NCBI GenBank assembly: GCA_963718355.1
Contig: CAVQZA010000002.1
Span: 1-64,000 of the forward strand
Length of the DNA stretch: 64,000 bases
From: CAVQZA01 sp963718355
GTDB lineage: Bacteria; Actinomycetota; Thermoleophilia; Gaiellales; Gaiellaceae
Direction: 5' to 3'
The notes under the pieces are model-generated. The model was given only the letters and a program-made list of their open reading frames with translations, did not search any database and was not told the DNA's origin. This document shows positions 56,332 to 64,000 of this stretch, one piece after another (the first letter of the stretch is position 1; the number at the start of each line of letters is the position of its first letter). The translations under genes and the position numbers were made by a program.

Positions 56332-58260
56332 GTGGCCCGCTTCGCCTCCGTCTTCCCACTCGTCACCGCCCGCGCGCTCGACCGCGCGTTCACCTACGAG
56401 GTCGAGGACGACGTCGAGAAGGGCGCGGTGGTGCGCGTCCGCTTCGGCGGCCGGCGCGTGCGCGGCGTCGTCGTCGACGTGTCCGACGAGGCTCCCGAGG
56501 GGATCGACGCGAAGCCGGTCGAGGCGGTCGTCGACAGGATCCCGGCGGCGCTCGTCGACCTCGCGCTCTGGCTTGCCGACTACTACGGCTCGACGCAGGG
56601 TCGCGCGCTCGGGCTCGTCGCGCCGGAGTCGGCGAAGCGGCGGGTCGAGCGGCCGCAGCCGGCCGAGCGCGAAGCACTGGGCGGCGAGCCCGAGCCGGCC
56701 CAGCTCACCGACGAGCAGGAGGCGGCGCTGACGCGGATCGTGGAGGCGATGGACGGCGGCGAAGGGGCGAACGTCCTTCTCTACGGCGCGACGGGCAGCG
56801 GCAAGACCGAGGTGTACCTCCAGGCCTGCGCGGCGGCGCTCGAGCGCGGGCTCGGGGCGATCGTGCTCGTGCCGGAGATCGCGCTCACGCCGCAGGCGCT
56901 CGGCCGCTTCCGCCAGCGCTTCGGCGAGAACGTCGCGTTGCTGCACTCCGGGCTCTCAGACGCCGAGCGGCGCGACGAGCGGCTGCGGATCGCGAGCGGC
57001 GAGGCGCGGATCGTCGTCGGCGCGCGCTCGGCGGTGTTCGCGCCGCTGCACGGGCTCGGGCTGATCGTCGTCGACGAGGAGCACGACGCCTCGTACAAGC
57101 AGGACTCCGACCCGCGCTACGACGCGCGCACCGTCGCTGCAAAGCGTGCTGCGCTGGAAGGCGCTGTCGCGGTCTACGGCAGCGCCACGCCGCGCCCGGA
57201 GAGCTGGGCCGGGCTCGAGCGGCTCTCACTCGGCGGCCGGCTCGGCGCCGCGCTGCCGCCGGTGCGCGTGATCGACCTCCGCCGCGAGGCGGGCTATCCG
57301 CTCTCGGCGCCGCTGCTGCGCGAGCTCGGACGTGTCGCCGAGAGGGGCGGCAAGGCGATTCTCTTGCTGAACCGCCGCGGTATTGCTCCGGCGCTGCACT
57401 GCCGCGCCTGCGGGACGACGCCGCGTTGCGAGCAGTGCGACGTCTCGCTCGTCCTCCACGCCGACGGTCGCCTCCACTGTCACCACTGTGGCTTCGCCGA
57501 GCCGGCGCCGGAGACGTGCCCGAAGTGCGGCTCGTCTGAGCTCGCGCGACTCGGCGCCGGCACACAGCGGCTCGAGCGCGAGCTCGCCGCTGCGCTGCCC
57601 GCCCTCGTACCGATCCGTCTCGACGCCGACACGGCCGCTGTCCGCGGCGCTCTCGCCGAGGCGCTGGCCCGCTTCGACGCGACCGATCGCGCGGTGCTCG
57701 TCGGGACGCAGATGGTCGCGAAGGGCCATCACTTCAGCGGCGTCGCGCTCGCGGCGGTCGTCGACGCCGACACGGGCCTCGGCCTTCCGGACTTCCGCGC
57801 CGAGGAACGAACCTTCCAGCTCCTCACCCAGCTCGCGGGCCGCAGCGGACGCGATGCACCCGGTCGCGTGCTGATCCAGACCTTCCAGCCCGACGCGCGC
57901 GCGATCGAGCTGGCGGCACGGCATGACGTGCCGGGCTTCCTCGCGGGAGAGCTCGACCGGCGCCGGGAGCTCGGGTACCCGCCGTTCCGCCACCTCGTCC
58001 GCATCGTCGTCTCGGGGCGCGATCCGGCGACCGTCGAGCGTGCACTCGTCGAGCTGCGCGGCGGCCTCGACGGCGCGGAGCTGCTCGGCCCCGCGCCGCT
58101 GCTCAGGCTGCGCGGCCGCCACCGCGCTCAGCTCGTCGCCAAGACGGAGAGCCCTCGCGCCCTCGCTGCGCGCGCCGGGCGCCTGCTAGCGGCGGCGGCT
58201 CCGGCGATGCGCCGCGCGGGCCTGACGGCGGTGGTCGATGTCGATCCGCAGAGCCTGTGA
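56332..58260 (+). CDS. priA: Primosomal helicase PriA
   Basis: 642-residue replication-restart protein. N-terminal 3'-DNA-binding domain (~1-110), then SF2 helicase: Walker A GATGSGKTEVY (~151-161), motif II DEEHDASYKQD, GSATPRPE, and the zinc-binding cysteines CRACGTTPRCEQCDVSL plus CHHCGFA and CPKCGS. GTQMVAKGHHF and GRSGRDAPGRV are motifs V and VI. Many actinobacterial PriA proteins have lost helicase motifs; here they look intact. GTG at 56332. Confidence 0.93.
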   Translation: MARFASVFPLVTARALDRAFTYEVEDDVEKGAVVRVRFGGRRVRGVVVDVSDEAPEGIDAKPVEAVVDRIPAALVDLALWLADYYGSTQGRALGLVAPESAKRRVERPQPAEREALGGEPEPAQLTDEQEAALTRIVEAMDGGEGANVLLYGATGSGKTEVYLQACAAALERGLGAIVLVPEIALTPQALGRFRQRFGENVALLHSGLSDAERRDERLRIASGEARIVVGARSAVFAPLHGLGLIVVDEEHDASYKQDSDPRYDARTVAAKRAALEGAVAVYGSATPRPESWAGLERLSLGGRLGAALPPVRVIDLRREAGYPLSAPLLRELGRVAERGGKAILLLNRRGIAPALHCRACGTTPRCEQCDVSLVLHADGRLHCHHCGFAEPAPETCPKCGSSELARLGAGTQRLERELAAALPALVPIRLDADTAAVRGALAEALARFDATDRAVLVGTQMVAKGHHFSGVALAAVVDADTGLGLPDFRAEERTFQLLTQLAGRSGRDAPGRVLIQTFQPDARAIELAARHDVPGFLAGELDRRRELGYPPFRHLVRIVVSGRDPATVERALVELRGGLDGAELLGPAPLLRLRGRHRAQLVAKTESPRALAARAGRLLAAAAPAMRRAGLTAVVDVDPQSL

Positions 58261-58267
58261 CCGTCCG

Positions 58268-58273
58268 TAGACT
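58268..58273 (+). promoter_or_regulatory. Candidate internal -10 box of def
   Basis: TAGACT, seven bases before ATG 58281 and just after the priA stop. Confidence 0.4.
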
Positions 58274-58280
58274 TAGGTCG

Positions 58281-58850
58281 ATGTCCGAGGAAACGACAGA
58301 GCAGGCTCCCAAGAAGGAGCTCGACCAGCCGGCGAAGGCGCGCCGCCGGCTCGCGCTCGCCCAGATCCGCCAGTACGGCGACCCGGCTCTGCGGATGACC
58401 GCGCGCGAGGTCGAGAGCTTCGACGAGGATCTCGCACGGCTCGCCGAGCGGATGATCGCGCTCATGCACGACGCCAGCGGCGTCGGGCTTGCCGCGACGC
58501 AGGTCGGCGTCCTCCAGCGCGTGTTCGTGCTCGAGCCCGACGACGAGGACGCGCGTGTGCTCGTGAATCCCCGACTCGTCGATCGAAGCGCCGAGACCGC
58601 GGTCGACGACGAGGGCTGCCTCTCGCTCCAGGGCGTGCTCGTCCCCGTCGAACGCCATGTGAAGGTCGCCGTCGAGGCGCACGACGTCCACGGCGCGCCC
58701 GTCCGCCTCGAGCTCGAAGGGCTCGGCGCCCGCGCCGCCCAGCACGAGCTCGACCACCTCGACGGGACGCTGATCATCGACCGGACCGATCCGGAGAGCC
58801 GCCGCGGCGCCCTCGCGACGCTGCGGCCCAAGCCCGCCCTGTATTCCTAG
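58281..58850 (+). CDS. def: Peptide deformylase
   Basis: 189 residues. All three motifs: GVGLAATQ, EGCLS, and QHELDHLDG, with the Cys, two His and Glu that bind Fe/Zn and catalyse deformylation of N-formyl-Met. An acidic/basic N-terminal extension of ~28 residues precedes the core. ATG 58281 is used; a GTG at 58257 overlapping the priA stop is also possible. Next to fmt, its usual partner. Confidence 0.93.
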   Translation: MSEETTEQAPKKELDQPAKARRRLALAQIRQYGDPALRMTAREVESFDEDLARLAERMIALMHDASGVGLAATQVGVLQRVFVLEPDDEDARVLVNPRLVDRSAETAVDDEGCLSLQGVLVPVERHVKVAVEAHDVHGAPVRLELEGLGARAAQHELDHLDGTLIIDRTDPESRRGALATLRPKPALYS

Positions 58851-59647
58851 TGGCCCGCATCGCCGTTGCGGCGACGGCCCCGTTCGGCGCAGACGTGCTC
58901 GAGCGCCTGGCGGCACACCACCAGATCGCGGCGCTGCTGACGCGGCCCGACCGGCCTGCCGGCCGCGGCAGGCACGAGACCGCGCCGCCGGCCAAGCTCG
59001 CGGCTGAGCTCCTCGCGATCCCGGTGCTCCAGCCCGAGCAGCTCGAGGCTTCGCTCGAGCTGGACGCGCCAACGGTGGTCGTTGCGGCCTACGGGGTGCT
59101 GATCCCGCCCTCGGTGCTCGAGGGCCGGCTCTGGCTCAACGTCCATCCCTCGCTGCTGCCGCGGTGGCGCGGCGCTGCCCCGGTCGAGCGTGCGCTGATG
59201 GCGGGCGACGGCGAGACGGGCGTGACGATTCACGAGACGGTCGAGGCGCTCGACGCGGGCCCGATCGCGGCGCAGCGGGCCTTTGCGGTCGGCCCCGAAG
59301 CCGACGCCGGTGCCGTGTACGCGCGATCCGCAGAGCTGGCTGCGGAGCTGCTCGACGACGTGCTCGCAGGGGAGCCGACCTTCACGCCGCAGGCCGAGGA
59401 CGGTGTCACCTACGCCGAGAAGATCACCGCGGCGGACCGTGAGCTCGATTGGAGCCGGCCGCCCGAGGAGCTGCTGAACCAGATCCGCGCACTCTCGCCG
59501 CACATCGGGGCGCGAGGCGAGCTCGACGGGCGCCCGGTGACGATCTGGCGCGCGCGCCTCGAGGACGGCGAGCTCGTGCCGGTCGATGTCCAGCCGGACG
59601 GGCGGCGTCGCATGAGCTACGACGAGTTCCGCCGCGGGCTCCGGTGA
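58850..59647 (+). CDS. fmt: Methionyl-tRNA formyltransferase
   Basis: 265 residues, short for the family (~310). N-terminal formyl-transfer domain with VVVAAYGVLIPP and LNVHPSLLPRWRGAAPVERALMAGD; the Asn/His pair and later D in ETVEALDAGP are present. A reduced C-terminal OB-like domain follows (VTYAEKITAADRELDW). GTG overlaps the def stop (TAGTG). It formylates initiator tRNA. Confidence 0.93.
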   Translation: MARIAVAATAPFGADVLERLAAHHQIAALLTRPDRPAGRGRHETAPPAKLAAELLAIPVLQPEQLEASLELDAPTVVVAAYGVLIPPSVLEGRLWLNVHPSLLPRWRGAAPVERALMAGDGETGVTIHETVEALDAGPIAAQRAFAVGPEADAGAVYARSAELAAELLDDVLAGEPTFTPQAEDGVTYAEKITAADRELDWSRPPEELLNQIRALSPHIGARGELDGRPVTIWRARLEDGELVPVDVQPDGRRRMSYDEFRRGLR

Positions 59648-60868
59648 GCGTCGCGCCCGCGCGCGTCGCGGCCTACGAGGTCGTGCGCCGCGTCTTCGAG
59701 GAGGAGGCCTACGCCGACCGCGTGCTCCGCAGCGCGGCCGAGGGCCTCGACGCTCGGGACCGCGCGCTCGCGCAGCGAATCGCCTTCGGCACCGTGCAAC
59801 GCGTCCGCACGCTCGACCACGCGCTCGAGGCGATCGGCCGGCGACCCGTCGCGAAGCTCGATGCACCGGTGCGGACGGCGCTGCGGCTCGGCGCCTACCA
59901 GCTTGGCTACCTCGATTCGGTACCGCGCCACGCGGCGGTGAACGAGTCGGTCGAGCTCGTCCGCCGCGCCGGCCTCGAGCGCGCCGTCCCGTTCGCGAAC
60001 GCGGTGCTGCGCCGGCTCGCGCTCGAGCTCGAAGGCGTTCTCGCGGCACTGCCCGAGGCCACGGCCGACGAGGCCGCGCTCAAGCACTCCTATCCCGACT
60101 GGGTCGCCGAAGACCTGGTGGCGCGAGCTCGGTGCCGACGACGCCCGCGCGCTGATGGTCGCCCAGAACGAGTCGCCCGAGACGGTCGTGCGGCTCGTCC
60201 GCGGCGAGATCGACGGCGAGGCCACGGACATCCCGGGCGCGTTCCGAGTCCCGAGGGTCGACGAGCAGGCGCTCGCCGAAGGGCGGATCTGGCCGCAGAG
60301 CCGCGGCTCGCAGCTCGCCGGGCTCTGCGTCGGTGCGCGTGAGGGGGAGCGGACACTCGACCTCTGCGCCGCGCCCGGCGGCAAGGCGACGATGCTCGCC
60401 GGCGACGTCACGGCGGTCGAGCTTCATCCCGGTCGCGCGCGCGAGCTCGAGGAGAACGCGCGCCGGCTCGGCGCGACGAACGTCACCGTGGTCTGCGCCG
60501 ACGGGCTCGACCTGCCCGCCGAGCTCCGCGACTTCGACCGGGCACTCGTCGACGCGCCCTGCTCGGGTCTCGGCACCCTCGCCTCGCGCCCCGATCTGCG
60601 CTGGCGTGCCGAGCCGCTGCCGGAGCTCCAGCTCGCGCTCCTCCAGGCGGCGGCTGCGCGCGTGAAGCCCGGCGGCACCGTCCTCTACTCGGTCTGCACG
60701 ATCGACGTGGCCGAGAACGAGGCGGTCGTCGACGCGTCCGGCCTGGCCGTCGAGCCGCTCGGCGAGGAGTGGCCCGCGTTCCGGCATCCGCGCCGGCCGG
60801 AGTTCCTGCTCACGCTGCCGCACCGCGACCGCACCTCGGGGTTCTTCGTCGCCCGACTCAGGGTCTAG
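59644..60868 (+). pseudogene. rsmB: 16S rRNA m5C967 methyltransferase RsmB, one-base frameshift
   Basis: NusB-like N-terminal domain (VSVAPARVAAYEVVRRVFEEE to ALKHSYPDWVAEDL) is in one frame. The rest, MVAQNESPETVVRLVRGE to FFVARLRV with the SAM loop DLCAAPGGKATML, DAPCSG and the catalytic Cys in YSVCTIDVAENE, is in another. An extra G at about 60117 (CTGGTGGCGC for CTGTGGCGC) accounts for this and restores DLWRELGADDARALM. 1225 bases is one more than a multiple of three. Both halves are otherwise intact, so sequencing error or a very recent mutation is likely. Confidence 0.85.
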
Positions 60869-60877
60869 GATCGCCCT

Positions 60878-61567
60878 GTGCCCTGGGACGACTGGATCCG
60901 CACCGTCGAGATCGAGCCGTCGATCTACGCGGCCAACTTCGCGAACCTGGGCGAGCAGATCGAGGTGCTCATGCGCGCCGGCGCCCGGGTCTTCCACTTC
61001 GACGTCGGCGACGGCCATTTCGTCCCGCCGATCACGATCGGCCCGATCGTGCTCGAGTCGATCGCGCCGCAGGTGCACGACGCAGGCGGTGTCCTCGACT
61101 GTCACCTGATGGTCGCCGAGCCGGCCAAGCATTTCGCCGCGATCGCCGCGGCGGGCGGCGACAGCGTCACCTTCCACTACGAGGCCGTGATCGACGTGGC
61201 GGGAACGATCCGTGCGGCCCGCGAGCATGAGCTTCAGGTCGGGATCGCGTTCAATCCCGAGAGCGAGCCGGAGGCCGTTGCGTCGGTGGCGCACGGCGTC
61301 GACCTCGTTCTCTGCATGAGCATCCACCCTGGCTATTCCGGCCAGGAGTTCATGGAGGATGCGCTCGACCGGATCAGGCGGCTGCGCGCGGCGCTCGCGC
61401 CGGAGGTGCACCTGCAGGTGGACGGGGGCATCGACCCAGAGAACGCGCTGTCGGTCTACCAGGCGGGCGCCGACCTGATCGTGTCCGGCTCGTCGATCTT
61501 CAGTCGTGAGGACCTGCCGCGCGCGTACCGGCGGCTCGTCCAGACTCTGGCGGGACCGCCGGAGTGA
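60878..61567 (+). CDS. rpe: Ribulose-phosphate 3-epimerase
   Basis: 229-residue TIM barrel of the pentose phosphate pathway. Seen: VEIEPSIYAANFANL (first strand), FHFDVGDGHFVPPITIGP (metal His/Asp), LDCHLMVAEPAKH, CMSIHPGYSGQEFMEDAL, and VDGGIDPENA with the phosphate-binding GSSIF. GTG 60878 is six bases after TAGGAT (60866-60871), a -10 box that overlaps the rsmB stop. It provides ribulose-5-phosphate, a riboflavin precursor, next to ribD. Confidence 0.93.
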   Translation: MPWDDWIRTVEIEPSIYAANFANLGEQIEVLMRAGARVFHFDVGDGHFVPPITIGPIVLESIAPQVHDAGGVLDCHLMVAEPAKHFAAIAAAGGDSVTFHYEAVIDVAGTIRAAREHELQVGIAFNPESEPEAVASVAHGVDLVLCMSIHPGYSGQEFMEDALDRIRRLRAALAPEVHLQVDGGIDPENALSVYQAGADLIVSGSSIFSREDLPRAYRRLVQTLAGPPE

Positions 61568-62499
61568 GCCTCGAGCGGGCCCTCGAGCTCGCCGAGCTGG
61601 GGCGCGACACGACGCATCCCAATCCGGTCGTGGGCGCCGTCGTCGTCTCGGGCGGCGAGGTGGTCGGGGAGGGCTGGCACGAGCGCAGGGGCGGGCCACA
61701 CGCCGAGGTCGCCGCACTCGGGGCCGCGGGCGAGCGGGCGCGGGGGGCGACGGTCTACGTGACACTCGAGCCGTGCTCGCATCACGGCGCGACACCGCCG
61801 TGCAGCGACGCGCTGATCGCGGCCGGAGTGGCGCGGGTCGTGGTCGGCTCGCTGGATCCGAACCCGGAGGTGGACGGCGTCGGCGTGCTGCGCGCGGCCG
61901 GGGTGGAGGTCGATGTGGTCGACTCGTGGCGGGCGCGTGAGCAGAACGAGGCGTGGCGGACGTGGATCGCGGAGCGGCGTCCGTTCGTGACCTACAAGGC
62001 GGCGGTGACCTTCGACGGGCGGATGACGCTGCCCGGGTCGCGCTGGATCACCGGCGAGGAGTCGCGGCGGCTCGTGCACGAGCTGCGCGCCGCGTCCGAC
62101 GCGGTCGCGGTCGGGATGGGCACGGTTCGCGCGGACGACCCGCGGCTCGACGCGCGCGACGTCGCGGTTCTGCGCCAGCCGCGGCGGTTCGCGTTCGGCC
62201 GCGGGCCGCTGCCGGCGAGCTCGGAGCTCGAGCTGCGGATGGGGTCGCTCGAGGACGAGCTTGCGGCTCTCGGTGCCGAGGGCGTGCAGTCGCTCCTGCT
62301 CGAGGGCGGTCCGACGCTCGCGTCCGCGTTCCTGGAAGCGGGGCTCGTCGACAAGCTGCTCCTGTTCGTGGCCCCGGTCGCCGCCGGGGCCGGGGAGGGG
62401 CCGCGCGCGCCGCTGCCGGAGCCCGCGGGGCTGTCGCGGTTGTCGGTGCGGCGGGTCGGGGAAGACGCTTTACTGATCGCCTATGTCCGCGAGCCCTGA
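61564..62499 (+). CDS. ribD: Riboflavin biosynthesis deaminase/reductase RibD
   Basis: 311-residue bifunctional enzyme. Deaminase half (~1-130) with zinc motif HAEVAAL and PCSHHGATPPCSD; reductase half with AVTFDGRMTLPGSRWITGEESR, RADDPRLDARD and LLLEGGPTLASAFLEAGLVD. It is shorter than E. coli RibD (367) in the reductase half. GTG overlaps the rpe stop (GTGA). Confidence 0.92.
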   Translation: MSLERALELAELGRDTTHPNPVVGAVVVSGGEVVGEGWHERRGGPHAEVAALGAAGERARGATVYVTLEPCSHHGATPPCSDALIAAGVARVVVGSLDPNPEVDGVGVLRAAGVEVDVVDSWRAREQNEAWRTWIAERRPFVTYKAAVTFDGRMTLPGSRWITGEESRRLVHELRAASDAVAVGMGTVRADDPRLDARDVAVLRQPRRFAFGRGPLPASSELELRMGSLEDELAALGAEGVQSLLLEGGPTLASAFLEAGLVDKLLLFVAPVAAGAGEGPRAPLPEPAGLSRLSVRRVGEDALLIAYVREP

Positions 62500-62713
62500 G
62501 GGTCAGCTCGTCAACCTCCTCTCGCACTGGCTTGCGAGGCATCGCACCGACGCCGAGCTGCGGGAGGGAATCGCCGCGATCGGCACTGAAGGCCTCGGTA
62601 CCGACCAGGTCGAACTGGTTGACGAGCTGGCGCGCGAGCTCGCGGACGGCGAGAGCCGAGGCGACCTGGAGATGGTCGCGCGCGAAACGCTCGAAGCCCT
62701 GGCACTGGGGTGA
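62483..62713 (+). CDS. Small helical protein between ribD and ribE
   Basis: 76 residues, MSASPEGQLVNLLSHWLARH, all helix, acidic (DELARELADGESRGDLEM). ATG overlaps the last 17 bases of ribD in another frame. Not recognised; position between two riboflavin genes suggests co-expression. Confidence 0.6.
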   Translation: MSASPEGQLVNLLSHWLARHRTDAELREGIAAIGTEGLGTDQVELVDELARELADGESRGDLEMVARETLEALALG

Positions 62714-62784
62714 GCACCCCCTAAGCGCACCCGGGGACGCCCCATGCCCCCGCCCGTCGCCGAAGAGCGTAACGCCGAAATCCG

Positions 62785-62835
62785 CACCCATGGGTGACGA
62801 ATTCGTGCCGACTTCGTCACGGCGCCGAGTAGCCT
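62785..62835 (+). promoter_or_regulatory. Nested palindromes and -10 box upstream of ribE
   Basis: CACCCATGGGTG (62785-62796) is directly followed by ACGAATTCGT (62797-62806), both perfect palindromes. GTGACGAA (62794-62801) also pairs perfectly with TTCGTCAC (62813-62820). TAGCCT (62830-62835) is seven bases before ATG 62843. The layout looks like a protein operator rather than an FMN riboswitch. Confidence 0.5.
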
Positions 62836-62842
62836 CTGTCCC

Positions 62843-63430
62843 ATGTTCACCGGGATCGTCAGGGAGCGCGGCCGGGTTGCGGCGGTCGATGGGGGCGCCG
62901 ACGGCGTCCGGCTCCGGATCGAGGCGCCCGACATGGCTGCGAGGACGGCAGTCGGCGACTCGGTGTCGATCAGCGGCGTCTGTCTCACCGCGACCTCGGT
63001 CGACGACGGCGTGCTCGCCTTCGACGCCGTCGCCGAGACGCTCAGCCGCACCTCGCTCGGCGGCCTCCGGCCCGGCGACGAGGTCAATCTCGAGCCCGCG
63101 CTCAGGGCCGGCGAACCACTCGGCGGCCACATCGTCCAGGGCCACGTCGACGGTGTGGGCCTCGTCCGCTCGCTCGAGCCGGAAGGCGCCGGCGCCAGGC
63201 TCACCGTCGAGGCTGCCCCCGAGCTCCTTCGCTACACCGTGGAGAAGGGCTCGATCACCGTCGACGGCGTCTCGCTGACCGTCGCCTCGCTCGACGACGA
63301 GACGTTCTCGATCGCGCTGATCCCGCACACGCTCGAGGAGACCACGCTCGCCCGGCTCGCGCCAGGCGACGTCGTGAACCTCGAGGTCGACGTACTCGCG
63401 AAGTACGTTGAGCGCCTCGTCGCGAGGTGA
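62843..63430 (+). CDS. ribE: Riboflavin synthase alpha chain
   Basis: 195 residues made of two similar lumazine-binding halves. MFTGIVRERG is the invariant start; each half has GD-V-I-GVCLT / VEKGSITVDGVSLTV type loops and G-H-V-GHVDG (GGHIVQGHVDGVG). It converts two lumazines to riboflavin. Preceded by nested palindromes and TAGCCT. Confidence 0.95.
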   Translation: MFTGIVRERGRVAAVDGGADGVRLRIEAPDMAARTAVGDSVSISGVCLTATSVDDGVLAFDAVAETLSRTSLGGLRPGDEVNLEPALRAGEPLGGHIVQGHVDGVGLVRSLEPEGAGARLTVEAAPELLRYTVEKGSITVDGVSLTVASLDDETFSIALIPHTLEETTLARLAPGDVVNLEVDVLAKYVERLVAR

Positions 63431-64000
63431 GCCGCGCGGCCGCACTGCTCGCGGTCGTCGCGCTCGCGGGCTGCGGCGGCGGCAAGCGCGCGGCGCAAAT
63501 CCACGTGGAAGGCCCGTACGGACAAGGCGCCGACCAGGTTTGGCTCGTCCGCCCCGCAGGCCCGCCGCGCAGTGTCGTCGTCTTCCTCCACGGGCTCGGC
63601 GGCGCCACCGAGGACACGCCGGAAAATCACGTGCCCTGGCTCGTCCATCTCGCGCAGCGCGGCAGTGCCGTGATCTACCCGCGCTACGAGGCCGCGCCGA
63701 CGATCGAGAACCAGGCGAAGGTCGACGAGCACGCGCTCCGCGGCATCGCCCTCGGCCTGAAGACGCTCGGTCTCCCGAAGGTGCCGGCGGTCGTGATCGG
63801 CTACTCGCGCGGCGGCCCACTGGCGGTCGACCTCACGGCCGTCGCACCGGCGATCGGGCTCGAGCCGCGCGGCGTCCTCGCCATCTTCCCGGCGCGCCGC
63901 TTTCCGAACGACCCGAAGCTCGACCTCCGCGCGCTCGACCCCGCCGAGAAGATCTGGCTGATGATCGGCGATCGCGACACCGTCGTCGGCCCCTACGGCG
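63427..64000 (+). CDS. Lipoprotein alpha/beta hydrolase, partial (C-terminus beyond the window)
   Basis: 191 visible residues. GTG at 63427 overlaps the ribE stop. Lipobox LAVVALAGCGGG gives an exported lipoprotein. Hydrolase fold: VVVFLHGLGG (oxyanion region), IYPRYE, nucleophile elbow GYSRGGPLA, and MIGDRDTVV for the acid; the His is beyond the edge. It resembles the lipoprotein hydrolase at 28575 in layout. Confidence 0.8.
   Translation, partial: MSRAAALLAVVALAGCGGGKRAAQIHVEGPYGQGADQVWLVRPAGPPRSVVVFLHGLGGATEDTPENHVPWLVHLAQRGSAVIYPRYEAAPTIENQAKVDEHALRGIALGLKTLGLPKVPAVVIGYSRGGPLAVDLTAVAPAIGLEPRGVLAIFPARRFPNDPKLDLRALDPAEKIWLMIGDRDTVVGPYG

Noticed and set aside
62714..62842. FMN riboswitch upstream of ribE
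   Set aside because: The conserved FMN-aptamer segments are not present; only short palindromes are.
1..64000. tRNA, rRNA, CRISPR arrays, prophage or IS elements
   Set aside because: No cloverleaf, repeat-spacer array, transposase or integrase was found in any gap or reading frame I examined.

Overview
The window is about 70% GC, densely packed, and reads as actinobacterial chromosome. I infer Actinomycetota, probably class Thermoleophilia (Gaiellales or Solirubrobacterales relatives). The signs are many GTG and TTG starts, 4-base start/stop overlaps, a short SigA-type sigma factor, an aa3-type oxidase operon with SCO and sulfocyanin, and the gene order tyrA-aroA-cmk-plsC-der-gpsA. The lineage is inference; no rRNA or tRNA gene is present.

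Layout. (1) 1-2199, minus: cysteine synthase (cut by the left edge), a CysO-like sulfur carrier and a rhodanese-ThiF activating enzyme, overlapping as a sulfur-carrier cysteine pathway. (2) 2297-14662: TPR protein, primary sigma factor, M20 peptidase, HxlR regulator, amidohydrolase, a secreted unknown, PLD-like protein and HhH DNA-repair protein (minus), then a large Lhr helicase. (3) 14707-18886: an exported Hcp-like protein with a collagen-like stretch, a CarH/LitR-type B12 regulator divergent from an unknown gene, and a double-cupin protein. (4) 18905-21205: a promoter, a short leader ORF, ParA, and an FtsZ carrying an unusual ~154-residue proline-rich N-terminal extension. (5) 21218-31531: methyltransferase, membrane proteins, GGT, GNAT, a second Hcp-like protein, phosphatase, META-domain protein, hydrolases and several small proteins. 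(6) 31556-37488: dnaE, lgt, scpA, scpB. (7) 37541-43547: cytochrome oxidase operon (a CuA-like accessory protein, ctaC, ctaD, ctaE, ctaG, a small TM protein, SCO) facing a sulfocyanin-like protein. (8) 43566-52515: pseudouridine synthase, trpS, and a shikimate/envelope/GTPase operon. (9) 52516-56331: metK, NUDIX, DtxR-type repressor and a ZIP transporter with a metal-box operator, plus two large structured intergenic elements. (10) 56332-64000: priA, def, fmt, rsmB, rpe, ribD, a small gene, ribE, and a lipoprotein hydrolase cut by the right edge.

The most unusual items are two ~155-160 bp intergenic palindromic elements that share an apical hairpin core (upstream of metK and priA), the N-terminally extended FtsZ coupled to ParA, two Hcp-family proteins with no type VI secretion genes around them, a CysO-like carrier ending Gly-Gly-Ala, and a degenerate CuA-like protein opening the oxidase operon. 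A TANNNT -10 box lies 6-9 bases before many start codons, implying widespread leaderless transcription. Four loci (Hcp-like gene, dtxR, rsmB, one tiny ORF) carry single-base frameshifts, which may be assembly errors.
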